Shown here piece after piece: positions 1-10,112 of a stretch of 64,000 nucleotides of DNA. The first letter of the stretch is position 1; each line of letters opens with the position of its first letter. Origin of the DNA: Berghia stephanieae (Eukaryota; Mollusca; Gastropoda; Nudibranchia; Aeolidiidae); contig CM067445.1 of assembly GCA_034508935.3 (NCBI GenBank), positions 5,462,791 to 5,526,790 on the forward strand, in the 5' to 3' direction. A program made the position numbers and the translations under genes. The notes under the pieces were generated by a model, which had not been told where the DNA came from, ran no database searches, and saw only the letters and a list, made by a program, of their open reading frames with translations.

Positions 1-390
1 GAGGTTGTCGTTATTCGGAGGTGTCGTAATCGGGAGGTTCCACTGTATTACGCCCTAAGATTAGTTTGAATTTAAAATACTAACGAAAGAGCGAAAATGG
101 AGAGGCTTCGTATGGGAACAAAACAGACAATGGACGTTTCAGGTACAAACCCTTCGTCAGCACAACAGTACACAAATAAACGTGGAAAACAAATAAAATA
201 TAATGAAAAAAAAAAGGGGGGGGGTGATCAAATTGATAAGAAAAGGTCAGCATCAGGGAACAGAACCTTCCAGAAAATAATGGAAGATAAAAGACATAGT
301 AGTAGTGGTAGTTGATTTTTGATTGTAAACAAGGTTGACCTGACCCATTATTAATGGAAACGTTGCTGCTCAAAGCTCGAAGAAATAAAT
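1..390. other. unassigned stretch, no gene seen
   Basis: No gene, splice-flanked exon or clear repeat is recognised here. It holds an A-run followed by a G-run near 210-224. The short open frames on both strands look like chance frames. Confidence 0.5.
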
Positions 391-976
391 AACAATGTGA
401 AATTGAATGTAAGCTTCAATTTAAAAAAACAAAACAAAAAAACAAACCCAAAAAAAACTTGAGCTTTTTTTATCCACTAAACGTGCTCAAAGTGCTTTAC
501 AAGGGGTCCCTGGCCAACAGCTACACATAACATGTAGGACGAGACATGACGCCTGTTAGGCGATATTACAAATTTTTGGGACAGAGACAATGCTGTTAAC
601 GGCCAGGTACTCATTTTACACCTGAGTACGGTGAGAGAATGTAAAGAGACTTCTCCAAGGACTCATCTATGCGCCGAGCGAGGCTCGAACCCAGGACCTT
701 CCGATCCGAAAGCGAGTGTCATACCACTAGACCACATAGCCGCACGATTTGATATTTAATATACGAAAACATAATATTGATGTTTCGGGTTTCCCCTTTA
801 TCAACAAAGCAAGATGAATGCAACACATGGCAGTCATGTGACTCTAACTTTATCTGATTCGTCTGTCGTGTTTCTTTCATTCACATGTTTTGTTGATAAA
901 GTGGAAAAAACCCGAAAAGTCCATATTATCTGTTTTCGTATATCAAATTGAAGCTTACATTCAATTTCACATTGTT
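391..976. mobile_element. MITE family M1 with perfect 32-bp terminal inverted repeats, split by a SINE
   Basis: Positions 391-422 are the exact reverse complement of 945-976 (32 of 32 bases). Just inside the ends a second, imperfect inverted pair is visible (about 752-800 against 885-940, around the GTTGATAAAG motif). No transposase frame is present, so this is a non-autonomous DNA element. An S1 SINE (459-745) sits inside it and is therefore younger. Partial M1 copies occur at 3395-3412, 4302-4387, 34340-34430 and 51585-51645. No convincing target duplication could be picked out. Confidence 0.8.
459..745 (-). mobile_element. SINE family S1 (tRNA-derived), full-length copy
   Basis: Read on the minus strand it starts with a tRNA-like head: an A-box-like stretch around TGTGGTCTAGTGGTATGAC and a B box close to GGGTTCGAGCC. 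A roughly 170-bp body follows, then a tail with AAAGC...GCTTTGAGCACGTTTAGTGGAT ending in an A-rich stretch. At least 20 copies or fragments occur in the window. The 3' tail looks like those of SINEs mobilised by L2/CR1-type LINEs (family knowledge, from memory). Confidence 0.85.
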
Positions 977-1218
977 TGTTATGTATTCCATTATCAATGG
1001 TAACACACTTTGAACAGAAAATTTGGGGCCGACTTTAAGCAGAATCTGACTTTAACTCACTCAATCCTAGAAATTTTTGCTACTTTTCAAAATTGAAAAA
1101 AAAAATGTATTAAAAATGAATCTTGTGTGCATAGTTTTATTCGACTATCATTAGCATGAAAAAACTACAAACATTAGCTTTGATACTACGCATCAAATTT
1201 TCCAAAACGGAAATAAAG

Positions 1219-1219
1219 A

Positions 1220-1302
<83 letters not shown>
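1219..1302. repeat. (ATT)n microsatellite
   Basis: About 28 uninterrupted copies of a trinucleotide. The poly-Leu frame across it is not a gene. Confidence 0.95.
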
Positions 1303-1306
<4 letters not shown>

Positions 1307-1405
1307 ATATATTTTCTCACCTCATTTTTTTACGGCTTTCACCTGTTTGGATCCAAACTTTTGATCTGATATCATCACTTCCATACCTGCCTATTATTAG
1401 GGAAC

Positions 1406-1450
1406 GTCCGTAATTGTTACGGAAGTGTAAGTGTAAGGACAATTACGGAC
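1406..1450. repeat. short stem-loop with 12-bp perfect arms
   Basis: GTCCGTAATTGT at 1406-1417 is the exact reverse complement of 1439-1450, with a 21-base loop. It may be a remnant of an unidentified inverted-repeat element. The rest of 1303-1910 holds nothing recognised. Confidence 0.5.
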
Positions 1451-1910
1451 TTACGGAAATAGAAGAAATATTACTGATACAAATGGTTGCAACGTTAAAT
1501 TAAAAAATAATTTTTTTTTTTTCATTATTTACTGCATGCTACAATAAAAAATATCAATGCCTCATTGGCTGGCGATGAGTGACGTCATCGACTCGACACG
1601 GAAACTTTACCCTCATCAGTAGACACAGTGCAGTGTCGAAAGTAGGTCATCAGTAAGCATATTATTCTCGCGGGGGTCATTGGCAATAGTAAGCCTATAT
1701 GGTAAGTTTATTTTACATATATAAAAGTGTGTATCTATCATTATTTTTGTTTTCTTTAGTATTACTGAAATTTGACCATTAATTACTGATGAATTTTGTA
1801 TTTCTTAATTAATTTGAAATTTTCAAGTAGGCAGGTATGCACTTCTCTTGTTGTTTCTGTCTTCTTTGTTGATTCTCAGAAATGTTGGTGTGATCAGGTT
1901 ATTACGAGTT

Positions 1911-2440
1911 ATGGGTGGGTGGGGTTCCTGACCTCCCATAGTGGGCCGGGAGGTACTTGCTATGTCTTCTATCCCCCTGTACTAGTTTTCCAATTGCTTT
2001 CTGTCTTTGTCTTGAAATGAGATTACTTAGTTTTATCCTGACCCTGGCTGGAGTCCTTAGCTGGGAGGGAAACAGTCAAATTTATAGTTATAGTTTTGGG
2101 AGATTATGTTTTTTCCTTGTAAATCATATCTCTGTTATGTACTGTTATTTATTTTTATTCTTAACATAAGATTTGTAAACATTTGAGTGTATTCCTCTGA
2201 GTTGGGACTTGTGCTGTTGTCTGGGTGAGACTTTTAGGTGATCTCAAACTAAGTACACTGATAGTATGCTCTTGGAATCTACATCAGTTCCCTACTTGAA
2301 TCATTCCCCTTGTCTTCCTTTTTTCTTTGTACATCTATAATGCTTTTGTTATCCAATTTTCTTCCTTTTACTGGTGCTGATATAACCTAAATGTGTTGCA
2401 AGTGCTGTAAAAACCTTTAAAACCAAAACAAAGACTAAGC
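1911..2440 (+). mobile_element. retroposon family R1, near full length
   Basis: R1 is the dominant repeat here. Copies begin near GGTGGGGATCCTGACCTCCC and end with a hairpin (GGCGCT...AGCGCC) followed by GTAAAACCCTTAAAAAC and an A-rich (AAAC-like) tail. It has no long ORF and no clear Pol III A or B boxes. Several copies are flanked by 13-16 bp target duplications and one is 5'-truncated, as expected of LINE-driven reverse transcription at the target. This copy has a degenerate tail and no clear target duplication. Confidence 0.85.
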
Positions 2441-2507
2441 AATGTTTTTAAAAAATTCACAATCGTGTCTTGGAATGTATGTATGCTAATTGGCATATTT
2501 CAGAATG

Positions 2508-3260
2508 CTCAAAGTCTCTATTGTTTCTATGTTATATGTTTGTGTTGAGAATATTGGCCATTAAGCTTAATTGCTGGCCAACTAACTTCGCGGAGGTTGT
2601 GTGTGTTGGACCCACGATCTCAAGTAGTCCATGAGAGAGAGCTCTACTGATGACCTGAGTTAGAGGCGATTTTTTTTTGGGATCGTGGATAGCTCATATG
2701 GTAGAGTCACACTCTCACTGGTCAGGCGGAGTTTGGTCGTACCAATAAGGTCACGGGTTCAAACCCCATCACTACCGCGAAAATTTAAAAAAATTCTTTA
2801 TTGTCTTTTGGCACTTTCATACTCACTTCATCTCTTGTTGTTACCAACATAAGTGCCTGCTCCACTCACTTTTCTGAATTAAAAACTCACCCCAAATACC
2901 GGAGCATACTCAATGTCTCAATTGTTTCTATGTTATATGTTTGTGTTGAGAATATTGGCTATTAAGCTTAATTGCTGGCCAACTAACTTCGCAGAGGTTG
3001 TGTGTGTTGGACCCGCGATCTCAAGTAGTCGGTGAGAGAGAGAGCTCTAATAATGACCTGAGTTAGAGGCGATCTTTTTTTGGGATTGCGGATAGCTCAT
3101 ACGGTAGAGTCACACTCTCACCGGCCAGGCAGAATTGTTGTACCAGTAAGGTCGCGGGTTCAAACCCCCATCACCGCCGCGTAATTTTTAAATTCTCTCT
3201 CGTCTTCTGACACTTTCCTACTCACTTCATCTCTTGTTACCTTCATATGTCAGAATATGT
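2508..3260 (+). repeat. tandem pair of a ~400-bp repeat with a tRNA-like core (SINE family S2)
   Basis: Two copies start near 2508 and 2908, a period of about 400 bp. Each contains a tRNA-like segment (2690-2800 and 3085-3180) with TAGCTCATATGGTAGAGTC or its near match as A box and GGGTTCAAACCCC as B box. The stretch between head and tail is shared too, so the unit is larger than a simple SINE. The tRNA-like part lacks clean acceptor pairing, so these are not functional tRNA genes. Confidence 0.7.
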
Positions 3261-3410
3261 AGCCCTCCATGTATGTGGATATGTTTTATGAAGGAGGCTG
3301 GTTAAAGTTTCTTGATATGTGAGGAATTAAAGTCTTATACAGTGATCATTTTAACGTTACTTTTCTGCCTCCTTGGTTTGTTTTTATAAATAACTATGTG
3401 AAATTGAATG

Positions 3411-3561
3411 TAACTACTACTACTACTACTACTTCTACTACTACCCCTCATACTTCTACTATTACTACTACTACTACTTTTACTACTTCTTTTACTACTA
3501 CTACCACTATTACTACTACTAGTACAACTATTACTACTACTAATACTACTTCTACTACTAT

Positions 3562-3630
<69 letters not shown>

Positions 3631-3715
3631 CACTACTACTACTACCACTACTGCTACTACTACTACAAAAAGTACTACTGTTGCTGCTACTACCACTAAT
3701 GCTTATACTTATACC
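3411..3715. repeat. (ACT)n microsatellite with variant units
   Basis: About 300 bp of ACT-type triplets with point variants. It gives long poly-Thr and poly-Ser frames on the two strands, which are not genes. Its left end abuts an M1 terminal fragment (3395-3412). Confidence 0.95.
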
Positions 3716-3848
3716 TACATCCCTTTCATATTTATTTCCTATTCCATAGTATTTATTTTCCAACAATAGTCTACACGTTTTTATATTTCACTTTCTATAC
3801 TGCACCACACGTTTCCTCCCCGCCTCCCCTTGTTTGACTTAATTAATT

Positions 3849-4157
3849 GGATTCAGTAGTCGGATGTCACGCCGCCCTGCAACGGCGGCCATCTTGGTTC
3901 TAAACAAAGAAAATCATTACTTTTTATTCTTCGTGCTGGCTAGAACTTTTCATATGCCTTGTGATCAGAATGTGTAAAAGTCAAAACGTGATCAAATTTA
4001 TGTTTCCCCCCCCCCCCCCCCCCCCCCTCTGGATACGCTTTTATGCTCGCCGGAGAATTATTTCATACGGGCGTCCGCCATTGTTCCGATAGTTTAGAGC
4101 CAGTGTTACTAAGTTACCATGCGTCATTAGGAAGGAAGTGACGTTACGACTATTGAA
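3849..4157 (+). mobile_element. MITE family M2, copy 1
   Basis: About 300 bp with imperfect terminal inverted repeats (GGATTCAGTAGTC at the left; CGACTATTGAA at the right). It carries an internal GC-rich palindrome (GCCGCC...GGCGGC) near 3870-3890 and a C-run at 4007-4026. No coding frame. Other copies are at 8061-8369 (inverted) and 51738-52035. Read on the minus strand it carries CAAGATGGCCGCCG and ACAATGGCGGACG, both close to the YY1 site. Confidence 0.75.
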
Positions 4158-4301
4158 GAGTATTGCACAACTTTTATATATATATCTATTGTTCTATTTT
4201 AATTCGTGCTTCCTGACAAAGAAGCATACTATTTCCTGCTCTGTCAAGGTTTTTGTTTATTCATCTTAAGAACATTCACATTATTCCATTCGTCTATAGT
4301 G

Positions 4302-4387
4302 TTCCATTCATCCTGTTTTGTTGATAAAGGGAAAACCTGAAACATGCACATTATCTGTTTTCGTTATTAAATTGAAGCTTACATTCT
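4302..4387 (+). mobile_element. M1 MITE right-end fragment
   Basis: It matches the right part of the 391-976 element, from the GTTTTGTTGATAAAG motif through AAATTGAAGCTTACATTC, then breaks off where the next R1 copy begins. Confidence 0.7.
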
Positions 4388-4500
4388 GGTGTGGTTGCTG
4401 ACCTCCAATAGTGGGCGAGGAGGTACTTGCTGTCTCTTCTATCCCCCTGTATCTGTTTTCCAATTGCTTTCTGTCTTTGTCTTGGAACGAGATTACTTAG

Positions 4501-6140
4501 CTGTCCCCGCAGTATTTCGCGGCCGCAAATTTCACCCTTGACCGCAAAAAGCTGCAAATTTTTATTTGGCAGCAAAAAGCCGCAAATTTCGCCGTTTTTA
4601 GGCTAAATTGACGATTTTTTGTTTAAAAAAAAAACAAAAGCTATGAAAAATTGTGAAAAGATGGCGACTTTCAATGCTGGCATCCAAAATTGGCACTAAA
4701 TAACGGACAAACATGTCTAGGCCTAGCCTCCCACCTCTATGGCCTAGCCTAGCAAAATTGTCACATATATGTGATGATAAGTCTAGACCTAGATCCAGGC
4801 AAGATTTTTATCAATGAAATATTTTAAGTATTCATATGATTTTGTCTTTTTTATATAGTAAAAGGTTAATATTTATAATATAAGATAATAATTTTAAATA
4901 TACTTTACATTTATATCCTTTTATGCTGCAAACACTTTTGTTTCTTATAACATGATTTCTCTGAATCATTACCTACTTATTAAGTAAGTAATAAATTATT
5001 ATTTATTATGATTGTCTATAACTACTACAGAAAATAGAATTATCTAGTTTCAAGAATCTACAATCGAGTCAATTAATGCTAACTAACTGACAAACGATTT
5101 GATATTTCACTAGGAAATTCCTATTTTTATTTTATTGCATTCAAAAATTTTACTTTTCAAAGTTTAATTCTTTTCCTAAGAAATTTATCACATTTATCAT
5201 TTATGTAAACAAAATGTGTTCTATTAAAATATTTTTCATAAAATGCAATTTCATTTTTAGCCACAAGTTGCACTTAGTTTTCATGATATGATTATGATTT
5301 TGCATGATTTTTTCCATGTTTTTCATTCAAAAACCCTGGGTGGGGATCCTGACCTCCCATAGTGGGCAGGGAGGTACATACTGTGTCTTCTATCCCCTTA
5401 TATCTATTTTCCAACATGCTTTCTGTCTTTGTCTTGGAATGAGATTACTTGGCCCTGTTCGGAGTCCTGGCTGGGAGGGAAACAGTCAAATGCATAGTTA
5501 TTGTTTTGGGAGATGATATTTTTTTCCTTGTAAATCATCTCTCTGTTATGTATTATTATATTTATTTTTAATGTATAATGTAAGCATTTGAGTGTATTCC
5601 TCTTGTTGGATTTTGTGCTTGGGTCCGGATGAGACTTATAGGTGATCTCAAACTAAGTACATTGGTGGTATGCTCTTGGATTCTACATCTGATCCCTATT
5701 TGTTTCTAGTTCCCCTTTTGTCTTACTTTTTCTTGGGTGCTTTAACTGTAATTCCAGAACTTTTTACTGTCCCATTTTCTTCCTTTTTACTGGCGCTGAT
5801 ATAACCTAAATGTGTTGCAAGCGCCGTAAAACCCTTAAAAACAAAACAAAAACAAACATTCAAAAACCCATTTGGCCTATATTGAAATATAAAGCAATAA
5901 TAATAATGCTCAAAATTGGATAGTAAGTAGAGAATACAAATTTAATGTGCCCCCATTGGAAAATAGATTTTGTTTCTCTTTCCTTGTGAATAGTTATTTT
6001 TTTCCTCTCCTTAATTAGTTTTTGAAATTTTGAATTTTTTTATGCCATTGTTCACTTCGATTTCCCAAATTTTAAGAAGCTAAATAGTTTATAAAATATT
6101 TTGATTACTTCCTTTTTTTTACTTACTTACTTACGATGGC

Positions 6141-6205
<65 letters not shown>

Positions 6206-6412
6206 TATTATTTCAAACCATTCAAAATGTAAATAAATATTCTACAAAATGCCCTATTTGTGTCAATTTTTTACCATACATGTTGTTTTAATTGTTTGAT
6301 TTTTGTAAAACTAGCGGCAAATTCTTGACAAATTTTGCTATTTTGATGGCAAATTTTACCATTTTTTATGGCAAATTTTGGCTTTTGAAATGGCAAAAAA
6401 CCGCGGGGACAG
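4501..6412. mobile_element. non-autonomous DNA transposon T1 (TIR CTGTCCCCGC)
   Basis: It starts CTGTCCCCGCAGT and ends ACCGCGGGGACAG, giving 13-bp inverted ends with one mismatch. The flanks carry the 6-bp direct repeat ACTTAG (4495-4500 and 6413-6418) inside the host R1. Both subterminal regions repeat a GCAAATTT-type motif many times, as transposase-binding regions of DNA transposons often do. No transposase ORF is visible. Its own length is about 1.38 kb once the nested R1 copy and its duplication are removed. An (ATT)n array lies at 6139-6203. The superfamily is not resolved. Confidence 0.8.
5337..5856 (+). mobile_element. R1 retroposon, full length, with 13-bp target duplication
   Basis: Flanked by CATTCAAAAACCC at 5324-5336 and 5857-5869. 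At 520 bp, with 3' hairpin and A-rich tail, it is the best reference copy of R1 in the window. It is inserted in T1, which is itself inside an older R1. Confidence 0.92.
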
Positions 6413-6807
6413 ACTTAGTTTTTCGCTGGCCAGAGTCATTGGCTGGGAGGGAGACAGTCAAATGTAAAGTTATAGATTTGGGAGATTATATTTTTTTTAC
6501 TTGTAAATCATCTCTCTGTTATGTACTGTTATTTTATTTATTTTTAACATATGATTTGTAAACATTTGAGTGTATTCCTCTTAGTGGGATATTGTGCTAG
6601 TGTCTGGATGAGAGTCTTAGGTGATCTCAAACTAAGTACACTGATGATACTGATAGTGTTCTGTTGGAATCTACATCTGTTCCCTATTTGAACCATTTCC
6701 CCCTGTCTTACTTTTTCCTTAAGTCCTTTTAATCGCACATCTAGAATATTTTGACTATCCAATCTTCTTCCTTTTTACTCACGCTGATATGACCTAAACG
6801 TGTTTCT

Positions 6808-7144
6808 GCGGGTGGTTGGATGGGAGCATCACCCTTGAATCATATACCTATGATGTTCGCATGGGTGTACGATCCGATAGTGATATCGTTTCTTCTTCTC
6901 TTTACTAGCCTATCCTGCTTCTTTGGGTTGTGATTGTATTTTGACAGGGGATATTTTTTTTCTGTAAATCTTCTGCCTGTTTGTTCTTGGTTATTTATAA
7001 TTTAGCTTATATCTTTAGGTTATGATTTTGATTTACATTTGTACTATTTTTGTTAGATTGCTTGTTTTTTTGTTTCAGCGGTCTCTCATATAACCTCAAT
7101 TGTGTTGGAAGAGACCTAAAGCAACAAACAAACAAAAAAAAAAA
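6808..7144 (+). mobile_element. retroposon family R2 (single copy, 337 bp, poly-A tail)
   Basis: Flanked by the 12-bp direct repeat AAACGTGTTTCT (6796-6807 and 7145-7156) and ending in an AAAC-rich then poly-A tail, so it is a retroposon. Its body is unrelated to R1, but its 3' end has the same hairpin design: stem GGTCTCT/AGAGACC around a loop containing ATATAACCTCAATTGTGTTG. The 5' end (GGTTGGATGGGAG) faintly recalls a 5S rRNA C box; too short to call. Confidence 0.8.
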
Positions 7145-7190
7145 AAACGTGTTTCTAGCACCGTAAAACCCTTAAAATCAAACAAACAAT

Positions 7191-7458
7191 TTTCGGGTTT
7201 TACAGCTTTTGTGGCAGACATTATGAGATCATTCAATCGTCAGTAAAAAGATGATTGAGGACATTTCAAAGATTTGAAGTTAAAATCAGCGAAGAAGGAG
7301 CAAGACAAAGGGGAACTGGTTCAAAGAGTGAACGGAAGATTCCGCGACCAATCTATCCATGATCCTGTTTTGACATGACCTTGACCTCCAAGTCCCATCC
7401 AGGTACAAGCAAAGGGTCCCCGCTGTGGAGGATATACTCAAATGTTTACACAGTATAG
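7191..7458. other. unassigned stretch
   Basis: No repeat or exon recognised between two R1 copies. Confidence 0.4.
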
Positions 7459-7732
7459 ATCCAAAACTGAAAAACTGGGTGGGGTTCCTGACCTCCCATA
7501 GTGGGCAGGGAGGCACTTACTGTGTCTTCTACCTTCCTTTATCTGTTTTCCAGCTTGCTTTCTGTCTTTGTCTTGGAATGAGATTACTTGGTTTTGTCCT
7601 GGCCCTGGCCGGATACCCTAGCTGGGAGGGAAACAGTCAAATATATAGTTAAGACTTTTCGGAGATGATATTTTTTGTTTCGTAAATCATCTCTCTGTTA
7701 TGTATTATATTATGTTTTGTTTATATATTATC

Positions 7733-7924
7733 TATAGATAGTATGCAGATGACGTCACTCAGGCCTTTGTTATTGTTTTTGCCATCCGCGTTTGTGAGTT
7801 GTTCTCACTAAACTGTATTAACCAGACTATAAAAGTTCATGGTTACACAGAGTTTGTGTGTTGGTCCGTTATACTTCCGGATGGCAATGTTGTGAACTCC
7901 TTGGCCAAGCGCATTCTATCTATA
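7733..7924 (+). mobile_element. MITE family M3 (TIR TATAGATAGTATGC), 192 bp
   Basis: The left end TATAGATAGTATGC matches the reverse complement of the right end with one difference. The interior is shared with copies at 50792-51313 and 57839-58033. A TA target is likely from the flanks, which would fit a Tc1/mariner-type non-autonomous element, but this is inferred. Confidence 0.8.
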
Positions 7925-8060
7925 TATGATTTGTAAACATATGAGAGCATCCCTCTTAGTTGGGACCTGTGCTTGTGACTGGATGAGACTTTTAGGTGAT
8001 CTCAATCTAAGTACTTTGATGGTGTGCTCTTGGACATCTGTTTCCTATTTGAACCAATAG

Positions 8061-8369
8061 GATTCAATAGTCGTACCGTCACTTCCTTCCTAATGACGTA
8101 TGGTAACTTAGTAACACTGGCTCTAAACTATCGGAACAATGGCGGATGCCATATGAAATATTTCTCCGGCGAGCTTAAAAGCGTATCCAGAGGAAAAAAA
8201 AACCCATCAATTTGATCATGCTTTGACTTTTACACATTCTGATCACAAGGCATATGAAAAAGGGAATGAAAAGTTCTCGCCAGCATGAAGAATAAAAAGT
8301 AATGATTTTCTTTGTTTAGAACCAAGATGGCCGCCGTTGCCGGGCGCGTGACATCAGACTACTGAATCC
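8061..8369 (-). mobile_element. MITE family M2, copy 2 (inverted)
   Basis: Reverse orientation of the 3849-4157 element, inserted in an R1 copy at GAACCAATTCCCC, which gives a short (about 3 bp, AAT) duplication. The C-run of copy 1 is replaced here by a short A-run. Confidence 0.8.
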
Positions 8370-8526
8370 AATTCCCCTTTGTCTTACCTTTTCTTGGTTG
8401 CTTTAATTGTAATTCTAAAAACTTTTTATTTACTATCCCATTTTCTCCTGCTTACTGGCGCTGATATGACCTTAATGTGTTGCAAGCGCCGTAAAACCCT
8501 TAAAACCTAAATCCAAAACTGAAAAA

Positions 8527-8734
8527 TAAAATTAGGTCTCCGGAATTACTGCTGTTTTTCTTCACAAGTCATTAAAAAATTAGGTCTCTTTGAACAGTCT
8601 CTCTTCCTCTTGAATTTAAGTTATTTGTGAAAAACGTATGCTTTATACCGACCATTAAAATCAGCAGTCTTTGAAGATTACAAAGCAACAAAAAAAAAAA
8701 AAAACCGCCAGTCTATGTCAGCAAAGCCTATTAT

Positions 8735-8772
<38 letters not shown>

Positions 8773-9124
8773 AAAATAAGTAGGAGTGAAATATCTGTTC
8801 AATGTTACAGTTATCGTTTAACGTTATAACAAGTGTAACTAAATGACAAATTGCCATATTTATGGACAATAAAGATCTATTATTATTATTATTATTATTA
8901 TTTTTCTTCTTTCTCTAACCAAGATTTATTTTTCTTCACAAATCATCAAAAAATGAAACTTTAAAAAACCCATAACTGATAAAAATTTATTTTCCAATTT
9001 TGATAAATAAATTGATATTTTCCATGGTTTTGGGAAGTCACATGTGGCTTTGTAATTTAATTTTTGCTATTTGTATGAAGAAATTTAGTTTGGGATACCT
9101 AATAAAAATACACACGGAAAAAAA
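8527..9124. other. unassigned stretch with (GA)n and (ATT)n
   Basis: Holds a GA repeat at about 8733-8773 and a short ATT array at 8878-8901. Nothing else recognised. Confidence 0.5.
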
Positions 9125-9300
9125 AATCATCTCTCAAAACCAAAAAAAAAAGGAACCATACATTCAACTGCGTCCCTCTCAGCTAAGTATCCCTGCTAGG
9201 GGACCAGGAAAAAAAACCTGGTCAACACCAAATCAGGCAGAGCAAAGAGGAGAGCAATGTGGAGAGGGAAAACAGATAAAGGCGGGTGGAAGACATAGCA
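9125..9300 (-). mobile_element. diverged R1-like fragment
   Basis: CATCTCTCAAAACC followed by CATTCAACTG and CCCTCTCAGCTAAG parallels the middle of inverted R1 copies, but the rest has drifted. It may be a related subfamily. Confidence 0.45.
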
Positions 9301-9308
9301 ATGGTGAC

Positions 9309-9600
9309 CACCTTGGAAGGTCAAAAAGACCCCAACAGAGACAGACCTCTCCTGTTCACCCATCTTGGAAGGTCAAAAGACCCCATCCAAACACAGAGAC
9401 CTCTCCTCTCACACCACCTTGGAAGGTCAAAAGACCCCACCCAAACATAGAAAGAGACCTCTCCTCTCCACCCATCTTGGAAGGTCAAAAGACCCCATCC
9501 AAACACAGAAAGAGACCTCTCCTCTCCACCCAACTTGGAAGGTCAAAAGACCCCACTCAAACACAGACAGAGACCTTCTCCTCTCACCTTGGGAGGTCAA
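9309..9600. repeat. 58-bp minisatellite, about 5 units
   Basis: Repeats of a unit containing CTTGGAAGGTCAAAAGACCC and ACCTCTCCTCT. Open frames run through it on both strands because of its composition; no sign of a real protein. Confidence 0.85.
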
Positions 9601-9606
9601 TTTGTT

Positions 9607-10075
9607 TGTAAGGGTTTTACGGCGCTTGCAACACATTTAGTTCATATCAGCGCCAGTTAAAAGGAAAGTAAATGGGATAGTAAAATGTTCCAGAGTTACA
9701 ATTAAAGCACACCATCAAAGTTTCTTAGTTTGAGATCACTAAAAGTCTCATCCAGTCACAAACACAGGTCCCAACTAAGAGGGATACACTCAAATGTTTA
9801 CATATATAGATAACATGTAAACAAAACATAATACATAACATACAGAGAGATGATTTACGAAAAAAAAAATCATCTCCCAAAACTCTTAACTATACATTTG
9901 ACTGTTTCCCTCCCCGCTTGGGTATCCGGCCAGGGCCTGGACAAAACCAAGACATTCCAAGACAAAGACGGAAAGCATGTTTGGAAAAACATATTATTTT
10001 AAGTTAAGGAGATAGAAGACACAATAAGTGCCTCCATGTCCATTAGGGAGGTCAGGAACTCCACCCATTTGGGAA
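9607..10075 (-). mobile_element. R1 retroposon, inverted
   Basis: Starts (plus-strand view) at the tail GTTTGTAAGGGTTTTACGGC and ends at the R1 head near CCACCC. All R1 copies from here to the right are in this orientation. Confidence 0.8.
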
Positions 10076-10112
10076 GTCAAAAGATTCCACCCTGTTTACC
10101 TCATTCAAAGGT

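Larger units (their letters stand above)
4388..7190 (+). mobile_element. R1 retroposon copy split by two later insertions
   Basis: R1 sequence is present at 4388-4500, resumes at 6413-6807, and its last bases follow at 7157-7190. The first gap is DNA transposon T1 (4501-6412) and the second is retroposon R2 (6808-7144). Both insertions carry direct target duplications, so the order of events is clear: this R1 copy is the oldest layer. Confidence 0.85.
7475..8510 (+). mobile_element. R1 retroposon with 16-bp target duplication, split by two MITEs
   Basis: ATCCAAAACTGAAAAA flanks it at 7459-7474 and 8511-8526. MITE M3 (7733-7924) and an inverted M2 (8061-8369) interrupt it. Removing them leaves a normal-length R1. 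Confidence 0.9.

Noticed and set aside
3335-3769. Poly-Ser, poly-Thr and poly-Val frames
   Set aside because: They are the three readings of an (ACT)n microsatellite. The same applies to Leu, Tyr and Asn-rich frames over the AAT, AGT and GA arrays.
6808-6890. 5S rRNA-derived SINE head in R2
   Set aside because: Only about 13 bases resemble the 5S C box; the other promoter boxes are missing.
9000-9611. 203-residue plus-strand frame
   Set aside because: It spans a diverged R1 piece and a 58-bp minisatellite; opposite-strand frames are equally open.
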